This document shows positions 9,011 to 17,718 of a DNA stretch of 45,474 nucleotides, piece by piece. Source of the DNA: Gemmatimonadota bacterium (lineage in GTDB: Bacteria > Gemmatimonadota > Gemmatimonadetes > Longimicrobiales > Gaopeijiaceae). The notes below the pieces were generated by a model that saw only the letters and a program-made list of their open reading frames with translations, was not told where the DNA came from and did no database searches. A program made the position numbers and the translations under genes. The stretch covers positions 1-45,474 of the forward strand of contig DQPL01000046.1 in the NCBI GenBank assembly GCA_015664885.1. Direction: 5' to 3'. Each line of letters begins with the position of its first letter. Positions within the stretch are counted from its first letter, which is position 1.

Positions 9011-10209
9011 GTGCTCCGACTCCTTCGCTGACGGGGCGTTTCGGGGAGTTTGGCGGCCGTTATGTGCCCGAGACGCTGATCAGCGCGCTGGACGAACTCG
9101 TCGTCGCTTACGAGGAAGCTGGACGGGACCCAGGCTTCGCGGCCGATCTAGAGCACTTGCTGACCAACTTCGTGGGGCGGCCCACCCCGCTCTACAAGGC
9201 CGAGCGCCTCGGCGCGGAAATCGGGCACCCGGCCGTCTATCTCAAACGCGAGGATCTCAATCACACCGGCGCGCACAAGATCAACAACACGATGGGGCAG
9301 GTGCTGTTGGCTCGGCGCATGGGTAAGCACCGGATCATCGCGGAGACGGGAGCGGGGCAACACGGAGTCGCGACCGCGACCGCCTGCGCGCTATTCGACC
9401 TCGAGTGCGTGGTGTACATGGGTGAGGAAGACATCGAGCGCCAAGCGCTCAACGTCTACCGAATGGAACTGTTGGGTGCCGAGGTCCGACCGGTTTCGTC
9501 GGGTACGCGGACCCTGAAAGACGCGACCAACGAAGCGATCCGGGATTGGGTCACCAACGTCGGCGATACCCACTACATCATCGGGTCGGTTGTCGGTCCG
9601 GATCCCTTTCCACGCATGGTGCGCGACTTCCAGTCGGTGATCGGTCGAGAAGCACGCGCTCAGATTCTCGAGGCTGAGGGCCGCCTTCCCGAAGTGGTAG
9701 TCGCCTGTGTTGGCGGAGGGTCGAACGCGATGGGTATGTTCTCGGAGTTCGTCCCGGAGGAGGGCGTTCGACTAGTCGGTGTGGAGGCCGCCGGGGAGGG
9801 CGTCGAGACCGGCCGGCACTCCGCTTCGCTCAGCGCGGGTAGGCCAGGTGTCCTGCACGGCTCGCTGAGCTATCTTCTGCAAAATTCGGACGGACAGGTG
9901 GCTCCTGCCCATTCTATTTCGGCAGGACTCGATTATCCGGGTGTTGGGCCTGAGCACTCGTACTTGAAGGAACAGGGCCGCGCGACGTACACGTCGGTCA
10001 CGGATCACGAGGCGTTAGAGGCCTTTCGTCAGCTCTCACAACTGGAGGGTATCATCCCCGCGTTGGAGTCTGCTCACGCCATCGCTTATGTGCTCCGTGA
10101 AGGCGCGTCGTACAGGGATGGCGGACCGTTGTTGATCTGCCTCTCAGGCCGTGGCGACAAGGACGTCGCCCACGTAGCCCGCGTCGAGGGACGCGGCATG
10201 CTGCTGTAG
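9007..10209 (+). CDS. trpB: tryptophan synthase beta subunit
   Basis: PLP enzyme joining indole and serine into tryptophan; works as an alpha2-beta2 complex with TrpA. 400 residues. It shows [15 protein letters not shown], the PLP lysine Lys91 in [24 protein letters not shown], the PLP-phosphate loop [10 protein letters not shown] and the C-terminal CLSGRGDKD. This is the standard TrpB1 type rather than TrpB2. It starts inside the trpF stop (ATGA). An unusual 75-codon ORF separates it from trpA, whereas the two genes normally adjoin. Confidence 0.97.
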   Translation: MSAPTPSLTGRFGEFGGRYVPETLISALDELVVAYEEAGRDPGFAADLEHLLTNFVGRPTPLYKAERLGAEIGHPAVYLKREDLNHTGAHKINNTMGQVLLARRMGKHRIIAETGAGQHGVATATACALFDLECVVYMGEEDIERQALNVYRMELLGAEVRPVSSGTRTLKDATNEAIRDWVTNVGDTHYIIGSVVGPDPFPRMVRDFQSVIGREARAQILEAEGRLPEVVVACVGGGSNAMGMFSEFVPEEGVRLVGVEAAGEGVETGRHSASLSAGRPGVLHGSLSYLLQNSDGQVAPAHSISAGLDYPGVGPEHSYLKEQGRATYTSVTDHEALEAFRQLSQLEGIIPALESAHAIAYVLREGASYRDGGPLLICLSGRGDKDVAHVARVEGRGMLL

Positions 10210-10217
10210 GCGATGGT

Positions 10218-10445
10218 TTGACGGACGTCGCGATCGGAGTTGTCGCGCAGGTCAATTCCGATCTGAGCCTGCTGCATCGACCGACCATCCGCCTGATTTC
10301 GGACCCGCAGGGACAACCGCTGCCGAGACCTCGCACGGTCGATCTGTCCACGGCCGACCCGACTACCGGTCAGGTGCGGAAGATCATCAAGACCACAGAT
10401 CCACAGAGGTACGGGATCCGCGTCAGCGACTACCTACTGGCTTGA
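10218..10445 (+). CDS. small 75-aa protein between trpB and trpA, resembling an HD-GYP C-terminal tail
   Basis: Open frame from a TTG at 10218, 8 bases after trpB, ending in TTGA where the last TGA overlaps the TTG of trpA. This fit between two operon genes argues that it is translated. By eye, the residues HRPTIRLISDPQGQPLPRP, then VDLS, resemble the short beta-rich tail that follows the HD-GYP domain in some cyclic-di-GMP phosphodiesterases. No HD-GYP motif (HD...GYP) is present and no upstream frame supplies one. It could be a detached domain, a relic, or a translation-coupling spacer for trpA. The homology is recalled, not searched; function unknown. Confidence 0.6.
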   Translation: MTDVAIGVVAQVNSDLSLLHRPTIRLISDPQGQPLPRPRTVDLSTADPTTGQVRKIIKTTDPQRYGIRVSDYLLA

Positions 10446-11239
10446 TCTCTCAGGCGTTCGAGGCTCGCCGTTCGCAGGGTCGAGCCGCCCTCGTACCCTA
10501 CGTCACTGCCGGATATCCTGCGATCGATTCGACAGTGCCGCTCTTGGAGGCCCTGGCGTCGGCCGGGGCAGATGTGCTCGAGTTGGGCATTCCGTTCTCG
10601 GACCCGCTCGCCGATGGACCCACCATTCAGCGCTCCTCGTTCGCTTCGCTGGAGGGCGGGACGACCGTGCGTTCCGTGCTCGCCGACCTACGCGTGTTCC
10701 GCTCGCGAAACGCGACGCCGGTGGTGCTGATGACCTACCTGAACCCGGTGCTGCGCTACGGAATCGATTCCTTCCTGGCGGATGCCGTCGAGGCTGGAGC
10801 GAACGGCCTCCTCCTCACCGACCTGCCGACCGGTGCCGATCCAGGTCTGGAGGAGCGGGTCTCCGCGTCACCGCTCGACCTGATCCGACTCGTCGCGCCG
10901 ACCACTGATCCGGACCGAGTTCCCGAAGTAGCCGCAGGCGGTTCGGGCTTCCTGTACTACATCTCCCGCACGGGCGTCACCGGAGCGACGTCCGAGCTGA
11001 GGGATACTATCGGTGACGAGGTCGGCCGAGTGCGTGCGGCGGTCTCGCTACCCGTTGCTGTCGGGTTCGGGATCTCGACGCCGAAGCAGGCTGGGGAGGT
11101 CGCGGCGGTAGCTGACGGGGTCGTCGTGGGAAGCGCGCTGATTCACCTGCTCCAAGACGGGGAAATCGATTCTGCCGCCAGCTTCCTGTCATCCCTCCGA
11201 TCTGGCATGGACGCCGCTCGATCCGATCATTCTTCGTGA
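10442..11239 (+). CDS. trpA: tryptophan synthase alpha subunit
   Basis: Splits indole-3-glycerol phosphate to indole and G3P, passing indole to TrpB. 265 residues from a TTG start at 10442. The catalytic pair is Glu47 (VLELGIPFSDP) and Asp58 (LADGPTIQ). Other family blocks are VLMTYLNPVLRYG, LLTDLPTGAD, YYISRTGVTGA (phosphate loop) and VAVGFGISTP. The TTG overlaps the stop of the 75-codon ORF as TTGA. Its 3' end overlaps the convergent NFACT gene by 13 bases, so it is the last gene of the trp unit. Confidence 0.96.
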   Translation: MISQAFEARRSQGRAALVPYVTAGYPAIDSTVPLLEALASAGADVLELGIPFSDPLADGPTIQRSSFASLEGGTTVRSVLADLRVFRSRNATPVVLMTYLNPVLRYGIDSFLADAVEAGANGLLLTDLPTGADPGLEERVSASPLDLIRLVAPTTDPDRVPEVAAGGSGFLYYISRTGVTGATSELRDTIGDEVGRVRAAVSLPVAVGFGISTPKQAGEVAAVADGVVVGSALIHLLQDGEIDSAASFLSSLRSGMDAARSDHSS

Positions 11240-12867
11240 TCGGCATCGTCGAGCGTTTCGAGCACGCGCTCGTCTGGTTCGACAAAGAGCGTGCGTACGC
11301 GATCGGGCAGAACCGAGCCTGGCTTTGCCCCGCGCGGCTTGCGCACATACTTGCGCAACGTCCAGTCGACCGGCGCACTGCCCGACGTGCGGGCCTTCGA
11401 GTGTAGCGCTGCCAGGATTGCCGCCTCCTCCAGGTCACGGGCCGGAGGATTGCCAGGTCCGTTCCACCTCAGAATCACGTGGGCTCCCGCCGTGTGGCGG
11501 GCGTGCAGCCAGATGTCGGTAGGCGCGGAGTGATGAAACGTGAGGTCGTCGTTGTGGCGCGCGCCACGTCCGACACGAATCTCGATGCCGCCAGAGCTGC
11601 GGTAGCGGCGGTACGGGGGTAGCCGTTCGGTCTGCCCCCGTTGCCCGGGCAGTACGTCATCCGGAATGGCCGCCTCGATCTCGCTCGCCTGCGCGTCCCC
11701 AGAACCGGCCCGCTCGACGAGCGAACGCAAGGTCGTGAGCCCGGATTCGGCATTGGCGATAAGGGACGGCAGCCGTGCCCGGGCTCGCGTAGCCTTGCCG
11801 GCGCGATCGTAATAGGCGCTCGCGTTGGCGTGGGGGGCTAGAGCGGGATCTAGCTCAACCACGACACCATTTCCTTCGAAGTCCTCGAGGCTCACGCTGG
11901 TGACACCGCTGGGGATTTCGGAGAAGCGGGCGAGGATGAGGTCCCCGATCGTGCGTAGAGCGTCCTCGTTCGGTAGACCGCCCAGCTCAGCAATCAACCG
12001 AGTCACTCTACGCTCCGCCTGCTCGATGGCGCGCTCGAGGCGGCGAAGCAGCTCCGGATCGAGCAAGGCGGCCCGCGAGCCGTCGGTACCGTCCTGGTCG
12101 GCCATGCGCTCGAGCCCGGCAATGAGCGACGCCACCGGCTCGGCGTCCTCGTGAGGCAGCCGGAAAGGGTACGGCTGCAGCCCTCGCGGCGACGGCAGCA
12201 GCACGGGCTCCGGTTCGGCGTCCGCGGACGCCCACAGCCGCCAAAGTGCCAGACCGCCCTTCTCCAGCGATTCGTCGAGAAAAGCGCCGGCGTTCAGGGG
12301 TGACGTCCACGCGACGTTGGAGATCAACCGTTTGCGACGTTTCTTCTCGTCCGGCCCCGAAGTCAACTCTCGCCACTCGTCGATCGTCATGACCCCGTCG
12401 GCGCCGCTTCGGGCCGAGGGGGCTGGAAGGGCGTAGGGCTGTCCCACACGCAGAGTGCGCTTGCCAACGCGCGTGTGCAGAACGTGCCGGATCACTTGTT
12501 CTTCTCCCTCCGTCACAATGCAGTTCCACTGATTCCCGAGCAGCTCGATCATGAGGTCCCGGGACTTGCGGCGACCACGCACCGGCATCAACTCGAAGAC
12601 CAGAAGCCGCTCGTCCTCGGGTGCGTAGACCCGACGGACTCGCGTCGGCAGCTTGATGGCGCCCGGCCCAGGCTCGGAGGCGGCGAAAGTTTGGAGATAT
12701 CCGTGCTTCGGGTGGAGTCGCCACAGGAGTGTCGAGTCGCGGAAGAAGAGCACGACGTCTCGCCGGACTCCGTCCAGACGGATCGCCGTGAGCCGCGCGC
12801 GTGCGAGGCGCTCGTCGAGCTCGTGCGCCGTATGCCGCACAAGCAGTGCGTCCCATCGCATCGACAT
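11227..12867 (-). CDS. NFACT-family protein, RqcH-like (ribosome-associated quality control)
   Basis: Bacterial RqcH binds stalled 50S-peptidyl-tRNA complexes and directs C-terminal alanine tailing; older annotations say fibronectin-binding protein. The 546-residue protein has an NFACT-N region (about 1-190), a central helical part with a coiled-coil-like segment (about 280-420), and an NFACT-R domain near the C-terminus. That domain shows DIWLHARHTAGAHVIL and RKPRGAKPGSVLP. At the position of the Asp-Arg pair needed for tailing in B. subtilis RqcH, I align Glu-Arg (DERLLVF), a conservative change. The start is ATG 12867 or ATG 12861 (MRWDALL); neither has a clear ribosome site. It converges on trpA with a 13-base overlap. 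Confidence 0.85.
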   Translation of the reverse strand: MSMRWDALLVRHTAHELDERLARARLTAIRLDGVRRDVVLFFRDSTLLWRLHPKHGYLQTFAASEPGPGAIKLPTRVRRVYAPEDERLLVFELMPVRGRRKSRDLMIELLGNQWNCIVTEGEEQVIRHVLHTRVGKRTLRVGQPYALPAPSARSGADGVMTIDEWRELTSGPDEKKRRKRLISNVAWTSPLNAGAFLDESLEKGGLALWRLWASADAEPEPVLLPSPRGLQPYPFRLPHEDAEPVASLIAGLERMADQDGTDGSRAALLDPELLRRLERAIEQAERRVTRLIAELGGLPNEDALRTIGDLILARFSEIPSGVTSVSLEDFEGNGVVVELDPALAPHANASAYYDRAGKATRARARLPSLIANAESGLTTLRSLVERAGSGDAQASEIEAAIPDDVLPGQRGQTERLPPYRRYRSSGGIEIRVGRGARHNDDLTFHHSAPTDIWLHARHTAGAHVILRWNGPGNPPARDLEEAAILAALHSKARTSGSAPVDWTLRKYVRKPRGAKPGSVLPDRVRTLFVEPDERVLETLDDADHEE

Positions 12868-12940
12868 GCACAAAGCTAACCCGGTCAACGAGCCTGGCGG
12901 CCCGACTTCTACCCAGGGCCGGTAGCGGCCATGTTTAGCC

Positions 12941-13522
12941 GTGAACAATTGTCAACACCCCCTCATCGAGGCCGCAGCCCAAGGCACGTTGCCCGAATGG
13001 GCGGCGGTGAGCCCGGGCCGGCGTGCGCACATGGCTCGCGTTTCTGAGCTGCTGGATGCGTGGGCCGCCGCGCTCGGACTCCCCGAGTCGGAGCGGTGCC
13101 GGTGGCGCGCAGCTGGCTTTCTGCATGACGCGCTTCGCGAGGTAGCGCCGGACGCGCTGCGGGCCAAGGTGCCCCGCGCGCAGTCTTCACTTCCTGGGCC
13201 GATTCTACATGGGCCAGCAGTAGCTGAACGGCTGCGTGCGCAGGGCGTGTTGGACGGAGAGCTGCTGTTCGCGCTCGCCTATCACACCTTGGGGAATGCG
13301 TCGCTGGGCACGCTGGGCCGAGCCCTGTACGTGGCGGACTTTCTGGAGCCGGGGCGAGGCTTCATGCCGGAGTGGAGGGAAGGACTGCGGGCGCGAATGC
13401 CCGCGGAGCTCGACTCTGTCACGCGCGAAATCGTCGGAGCGCGTATCCGATACGTCGTCGATCGTGGCCTCGATCTGCTTCCAGATATAGTCGAATTCTG
13501 GAACGTCCTGGTGACAGAGTGA
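12941..13522 (+). CDS. yqeK: HD-domain YqeK-like hydrolase (Ap4A hydrolase type)
   Basis: YqeK proteins hydrolyse symmetrical Ap4A. The 193-residue protein carries the HD metal ligands His30 (RRAHMARV), His62-Asp63 (GFLHDAL), His90 (LHGPAVAERL) and His115 (AYHTLGN). YVADFLEPGR follows, the YqeK block usually written YLADKIEPGR. GTG at 12941 is used; MNNCQHP has no family counterpart, so a later start is possible. It overlaps the next gene as GTGA. In many bacteria yqeK is followed by rsfS; that gene is not seen here. Confidence 0.85.
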   Translation: MNNCQHPLIEAAAQGTLPEWAAVSPGRRAHMARVSELLDAWAAALGLPESERCRWRAAGFLHDALREVAPDALRAKVPRAQSSLPGPILHGPAVAERLRAQGVLDGELLFALAYHTLGNASLGTLGRALYVADFLEPGRGFMPEWREGLRARMPAELDSVTREIVGARIRYVVDRGLDLLPDIVEFWNVLVTE

Positions 13523-14004
13523 TTGCTGGCTCTCGCGCTCGAATCATCTGGAGTCTGGTGCTCGTGGGGGTCGCCGTTGGGGTGGGCATCTCGGTCGCTG
13601 GATTTGGAACGGCGTCCCCGCCAGAAGTCGGGGACGTGCAGCGAAGTCCGATGCCGACCACGCGTGTCAGGGTAGAGGTCTTGAATGCGGGCGGGATCAC
13701 CGGTCTGGCGCGCGACGCCACCGAATACCTGCGCGACTCCGGCTTCGACGTCGTGGGCTTTGGGAATGCTCGGGACTTCGATGCCGATAGTTCGGTTGTT
13801 CTGGACCGCGTGGGTCAGGGCGAGATAGCGAGGGCCGTTGCGGACGTTCTCGGAATCGATAACGTCCGGAGCCAGCCGGATTCGAATCTCTATGTGGATG
13901 TGTCCGTACTGCTGGGAAGTGAATGGCGGCACCCGGACCTACCCGAGCCCGATTGCTGCGAGCAGCCCGCATGGTGGGATCCGCGCGGTTGGTTCGGCCG
14001 GTAA
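13519..14004 (+). CDS. membrane-anchored LytR C-terminal-domain protein
   Basis: 161 residues from a GTG at 13519 that overlaps the yqeK stop (GTGA). One N-terminal membrane segment (about 8-29) is followed by a Pro/Thr linker. A LytR_C domain (about 48-134) then begins VRVEVLNAGG and ends LYVDVSVLLG. In LytR-CpsA-Psr proteins this domain follows the catalytic LCP domain; here it stands alone, so this is not itself a ligase. The tail is unusual, with Cys-Cys (PDCCEQPAWW). Its position between yqeK and lepB suggests a cell-envelope role, which is inference. Confidence 0.75.
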   Translation: MIAGSRARIIWSLVLVGVAVGVGISVAGFGTASPPEVGDVQRSPMPTTRVRVEVLNAGGITGLARDATEYLRDSGFDVVGFGNARDFDADSSVVLDRVGQGEIARAVADVLGIDNVRSQPDSNLYVDVSVLLGSEWRHPDLPEPDCCEQPAWWDPRGWFGR

Positions 14005-14029
14005 TCGACCACCCATGACCACGGAATAG

Positions 14030-14788
14030 ATGGCGAACAGCGAGGCCAAGGCGGGACCGGCTGGAGGGAAGCGCGGTGGCGAGGCCGGAAAGTCGAAGAA
14101 GGACGCGCCGCTGCAAAACACGGTGGCCGAGTGGACAAAGTCGATTGCTATCGCCGCGCTGCTCTTCTTTTTCCTTCGTTCCTTCCTCGTGCAGACCTTC
14201 GTCATCACATCGGGCTCGATGGAGGAGACCCTGCTGGTAGGGGACATGTTGATGGTGAATCGCGCCTCCATCGGGTCGCATATCCCGTTCACCGATGTGC
14301 GAATTCCCGGTTACTCGACGCCCAAGCGCGGAGACGTACTGGTCTTCGACCCACCGCACGAAGAGACACTGAAGCTCGTGAAGCGTCTCGTGGGCATGCC
14401 AGGCGATACGCTCTCCATGAAGAATCGCGCGCTGTACGTGAATGATGAGGCGCTCGACGAGCCCTACCTCAAGCACAGCGACGTCGCAGACGAGATGCAC
14501 CCCTGGATGGTGTGGCAGACGGAGTTTCTGCTGCCCGGCGCCGATACCCAAAGCTATGCGCCGACACGGGACAATTGGGGGCCGCTCCTGATCCCCGAGG
14601 ATCGATACTTCATGATGGGGGACAACCGCGAGACGAGCCTCGACTCCCGTTACTGGGGCCTTCTCGAGGGGTGGCGCCTCGAGGGTAGGGCGGTCTTTAC
14701 GTACTTCTCCTACAACAAGGAATCGTACCGGCCCTTCCCGTGGCTACGCGAGATTCGCTTCGGCCGAATCGGTCGCGCCATCAGGTAG
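14030..14788 (+). CDS. lepB: signal peptidase I
   Basis: Removes signal peptides from exported proteins at the outer face of the inner membrane. 252 residues: a charged, Gly/Lys-rich N-terminus (1-30), one membrane segment (about 36-56), then box B with the nucleophile Ser63 (ITSGSMEETLLVGD). The general base Lys118 lies in KLVKRLVGMPGD, and box E reads MMGDNRETSLDSRYWG. All catalytic parts are intact. The ATG at 14030 follows the LytR_C gene by 25 bases. The 3' end overlaps the convergent rlmN by 8 bases. Confidence 0.95.
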   Translation: MANSEAKAGPAGGKRGGEAGKSKKDAPLQNTVAEWTKSIAIAALLFFFLRSFLVQTFVITSGSMEETLLVGDMLMVNRASIGSHIPFTDVRIPGYSTPKRGDVLVFDPPHEETLKLVKRLVGMPGDTLSMKNRALYVNDEALDEPYLKHSDVADEMHPWMVWQTEFLLPGADTQSYAPTRDNWGPLLIPEDRYFMMGDNRETSLDSRYWGLLEGWRLEGRAVFTYFSYNKESYRPFPWLREIRFGRIGRAIR

Positions 14789-15869
14789 TCGCGCTACCTC
14801 GACCCTTTTCGAGCTGCACGAGCGTGTGCCCTCGTAGCTGTCCGCATGCGGCGTCGATGTCGCGTCCGCGCGTCTCCCGCACCGCCGCGGAAACGCCGGC
14901 TGCTTCCAAGACGGCGGCGAACGCCCTGATCTGCTCCGGGGGGGACGGCAGCCAATCCTGATAAGGAATCGGATTGAAGGGGATGAGGTTGACGAAGGCG
15001 CGGACCTGGTTCGCGATCTTGGCGAGCTTGGGTGCGAGCGCCAAGTCGTCGTTGATTCCCCCGATCATGGTGTACTCGAAGGTGATCCTCTTGCCGCCGC
15101 CATCGTCGAACTTCTTAAGGGCTTCCAGCAGCTCGGGCAGCGGGTGTCTCTTCTCCAGCGGGATCAGCGAGCCTCGAAGCTCAGTTTCCGGAGCGTGCAG
15201 AGAGAGCGCCAGCCGGAACTGTTCGGGCCGTTCTGCGAGCTCGAGGATGCCCGGCACCATACCGACGGTCGACACCGTGATCCGTCTGGCACCGACCCCG
15301 TAGCCCTGGTTAAGGATGGTGAGCGACGGAAACACGGACTTCCGGTTCGCCAGCGGCTCCCCCATGCCCATGTACACGATGTTGGTGATGGGGCCGCGCT
15401 CGTTCTTCTCTACCCACCGCCGGGAGGCCCGGTACTGGCACACGATTTCGCCCGCAGTGAGCTGTCGGTCGAAGCCACCCCATCCGGTCGCGCAGAACGT
15501 GCAGCCGATCGCGCACCCGGCTTGCGACGAGATGCACAGGGTCATGCGCTTCCTGCTCGGGATCAGCACCGATTCGATCAATTCGCCATCGGCGAGCCGC
15601 CAAAGGTGTTTGACGGTGCCGTCTTCGCTGAGCGCGACCTGCGCCGCCTCTGCTTCGACCATTGCAAAGCGATCATGGAGCGCTTCCCGCTCGCCGACCG
15701 GCAGGTCCGTCATCTGCTCGATCGACGGCGCGAGTCCCTCGTAGATCCACCGCCTGACCTGCGCGGACCGATACGCTGGCTGCCCCCTGGCTTCGAAGTG
15801 CTCTTTCAGGGCCAGGTCGAGCTCGTCAGGTGTCAGCGAGAGCAGATCTGTGGCTTGCGTAGGAGGCAT
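14781..15869 (-). CDS. rlmN: dual-specificity 23S rRNA/tRNA adenine-C2 methyltransferase RlmN
   Basis: Radical SAM enzyme that methylates C2 of A2503 in 23S rRNA and A37 in some tRNAs. 362 residues. The iron-sulfur motif CxxxCxxC is visible as CAIGCTFC in SSQAGCAIGCTFCATG; NIVYMGMGEPL and RITVSTVGMVPGI are typical. The second catalytic cysteine is in RGRDIDAACGQL near the C-terminus. It starts with ATG at 15869, divergent from aspS with only 40 bases between, so their promoters must overlap. Confidence 0.96.
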   Translation of the reverse strand: MPPTQATDLLSLTPDELDLALKEHFEARGQPAYRSAQVRRWIYEGLAPSIEQMTDLPVGEREALHDRFAMVEAEAAQVALSEDGTVKHLWRLADGELIESVLIPSRKRMTLCISSQAGCAIGCTFCATGWGGFDRQLTAGEIVCQYRASRRWVEKNERGPITNIVYMGMGEPLANRKSVFPSLTILNQGYGVGARRITVSTVGMVPGILELAERPEQFRLALSLHAPETELRGSLIPLEKRHPLPELLEALKKFDDGGGKRITFEYTMIGGINDDLALAPKLAKIANQVRAFVNLIPFNPIPYQDWLPSPPEQIRAFAAVLEAAGVSAAVRETRGRDIDAACGQLRGHTLVQLEKGRGSATT

Positions 15870-15909
15870 TGTTTAACTTAGCGGCCGACCAAAATTCGCT
15901 GAAGGTGAG

Positions 15910-17700
15910 ATGATCGACATAGAAAACGAACGGACTCAGCTGCGCTCGCGCATGGTGGGTGGCCTCCGGGCGGAGCACGCTGGCGAGGGCATGGAGTTGG
16001 TGGGCTGGGTCCACCGTCGTCGAAACTTGGGCGGCCTGGTCTTTGTGGACCTGCGTGACCGCAGCGGTCTATTGCAGGTCTCCTTCGGTCCGGACTGGAC
16101 CGATGCGGCGAGCATGGAGATCGCGGGCGAAATCGGGCACGAGGATGTGATTCGAGTCGTCGGGACGGTCGAGGTTCGGCCCGAGGGTGCCAGCAACAAG
16201 GACATCGAAACCGGCAAGATCGAGATTAAGGCGACCAGCGTGGAGATCCTTTCCGACGCCGAGACGCCGGTCATCCCCGTGTACCGGGCGCCGGAAGACG
16301 AGTTGCCCGCCGAAGAACTTCGCCTGCAGCACCGCGTCCTGGACCTGCGACGGCGGGAGCTTCAGCAGACGCTGATTCTCCGGCACAAGCTCATTCTGGC
16401 GACACGCAACTACATGGACGAGCACGGCTTCATTGAGGTCGAGACGCCCATCCTGACCAAGGCGACGCCGGAGGGCGCGCGCGACTACGTGGTGCCGAGC
16501 CGTGTGCACAAGGGTGAGTTCTACGCGCTTCCCCAGAGTCCTCAGATCTACAAGCAGATTCTGATGGTCGCGGGCTTCGACCGGTACTTCCAGATGGCGC
16601 GTTGCTTCCGCGACGAGGATCTGCGCGCGGACCGTCAGCCCGAGTTTACCCAGATCGACGTGGAGGCGTCCTTCGTAGAGCCCGAGGACATCTTGGCACT
16701 GATGGAAGGGCTCATGGCTCGCCTCTCCGAGGTCGCCGAGATCGACGCGTCGCTGCCGTTCCCCCGCCTCACGTGGGCGGAGGCGATGGACCGGTTTGGA
16801 TCCGACCGTCCCGACTTGCGCTTCGGCCTCGAGATCGAGGATTGGACGGAGGCAACGGCCTCCCTGGACTTCGGCATCGTCCGGTCGGCGGTGACAGCTG
16901 GGGGCCGCGTTCGGGGCCTTCGCTTGAGCGGTGGAGCGCGGCTGTCCAGAAGGCAGATCGAGGCGATCGAAAACGAGGCCAAAGCGACCGGAGCTCCAGG
17001 TCTTCTTTGGGCCAAATGCACCGAAGAGGGTGCATCGGGGCCCATCGGGAAGTTCTTGCAGCCCGAGCACGTCGTCTCTATGGGCCTACAGGCCGGCGAC
17101 CTCGCCTTGGTTTCCGCGGGCGCCGACCAGGTCACGTCGCCCGCGCTGGCGGCGGCGCGCATGGCGGCCATTGCGGCGCTCGAGCTAAAGCCCGAGAAGG
17201 AGCATGCTTGGCTCTGGGTTACCGAATTCCCGGTCTTCGATGAAGAGGACGGAGTCTTGTCCGCGAGCCACCACCCGTTCGTGATGCCGCACATGGACGA
17301 CGTAGACTTGCTCGAGACGGACCCGGCAGCGGTGCGGGGAACCGCGTATGATCTCGTGTACAACGGAACCGAATTGGGCTCCGGTAGCATCCGGATTCAT
17401 CAGCCTGAGCTGCAGCGGCGCATTTTGCGGGCACTCGGGCTGGGCGACGGGGAGATCGATGAGAAGTTCGGGTTTCTACTCGGCGCTTTGGCCGCGGGAG
17501 CGCCACCCCATGGGGGCATCGCGTTGGGAATGGACCGAATCGTGCAGCGCTTCACTGGATCAGGTAGTCTGAGGGACGTGATTGCGTTCCCGAAGACCAC
17601 TGCTGCGCGTGCTCTTTTCGAGGGCGCGCCCACGGCAATCGATGACGCGCAGCTAGAAGCGTTGGGTATCACCGTCACGAGGAGAAACGAGGAAGGCTGA
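15910..17700 (+). CDS. aspS: aspartyl-tRNA synthetase
   Basis: Charges tRNA-Asp with aspartate. 596 residues, the bacterial-type length including the inserted GAD domain. The N-terminal OB fold has GWVHRRRNLGGLVFVDLRDR; class II motif 2 is visible as FRDEDLRADRQPEFTQID, and motif 3 as GGIALGMDRIVQRF near the C-terminus. The GAD insertion covers roughly residues 290-420. A strong GAAGGTGAG precedes the ATG. Whether the enzyme is discriminating or also charges tRNA-Asn cannot be decided from these residues; gatCAB is not in the window. Confidence 0.97.
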   Translation: MIDIENERTQLRSRMVGGLRAEHAGEGMELVGWVHRRRNLGGLVFVDLRDRSGLLQVSFGPDWTDAASMEIAGEIGHEDVIRVVGTVEVRPEGASNKDIETGKIEIKATSVEILSDAETPVIPVYRAPEDELPAEELRLQHRVLDLRRRELQQTLILRHKLILATRNYMDEHGFIEVETPILTKATPEGARDYVVPSRVHKGEFYALPQSPQIYKQILMVAGFDRYFQMARCFRDEDLRADRQPEFTQIDVEASFVEPEDILALMEGLMARLSEVAEIDASLPFPRLTWAEAMDRFGSDRPDLRFGLEIEDWTEATASLDFGIVRSAVTAGGRVRGLRLSGGARLSRRQIEAIENEAKATGAPGLLWAKCTEEGASGPIGKFLQPEHVVSMGLQAGDLALVSAGADQVTSPALAAARMAAIAALELKPEKEHAWLWVTEFPVFDEEDGVLSASHHPFVMPHMDDVDLLETDPAAVRGTAYDLVYNGTELGSGSIRIHQPELQRRILRALGLGDGEIDEKFGFLLGALAAGAPPHGGIALGMDRIVQRFTGSGSLRDVIAFPKTTAARALFEGAPTAIDDAQLEALGITVTRRNEEG

Positions 17701-17718
17701 GGCTTTCCAGGAGAGACT

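Noticed and set aside
16069-17070. Long minus-strand open frame inside aspS
   Set aside because: High-GC antisense shadow; aspS motifs on the plus strand are complete across the same bases. The same applies to 17653-18639 (opposite phoH) and 19887-20909 (opposite pgpH).
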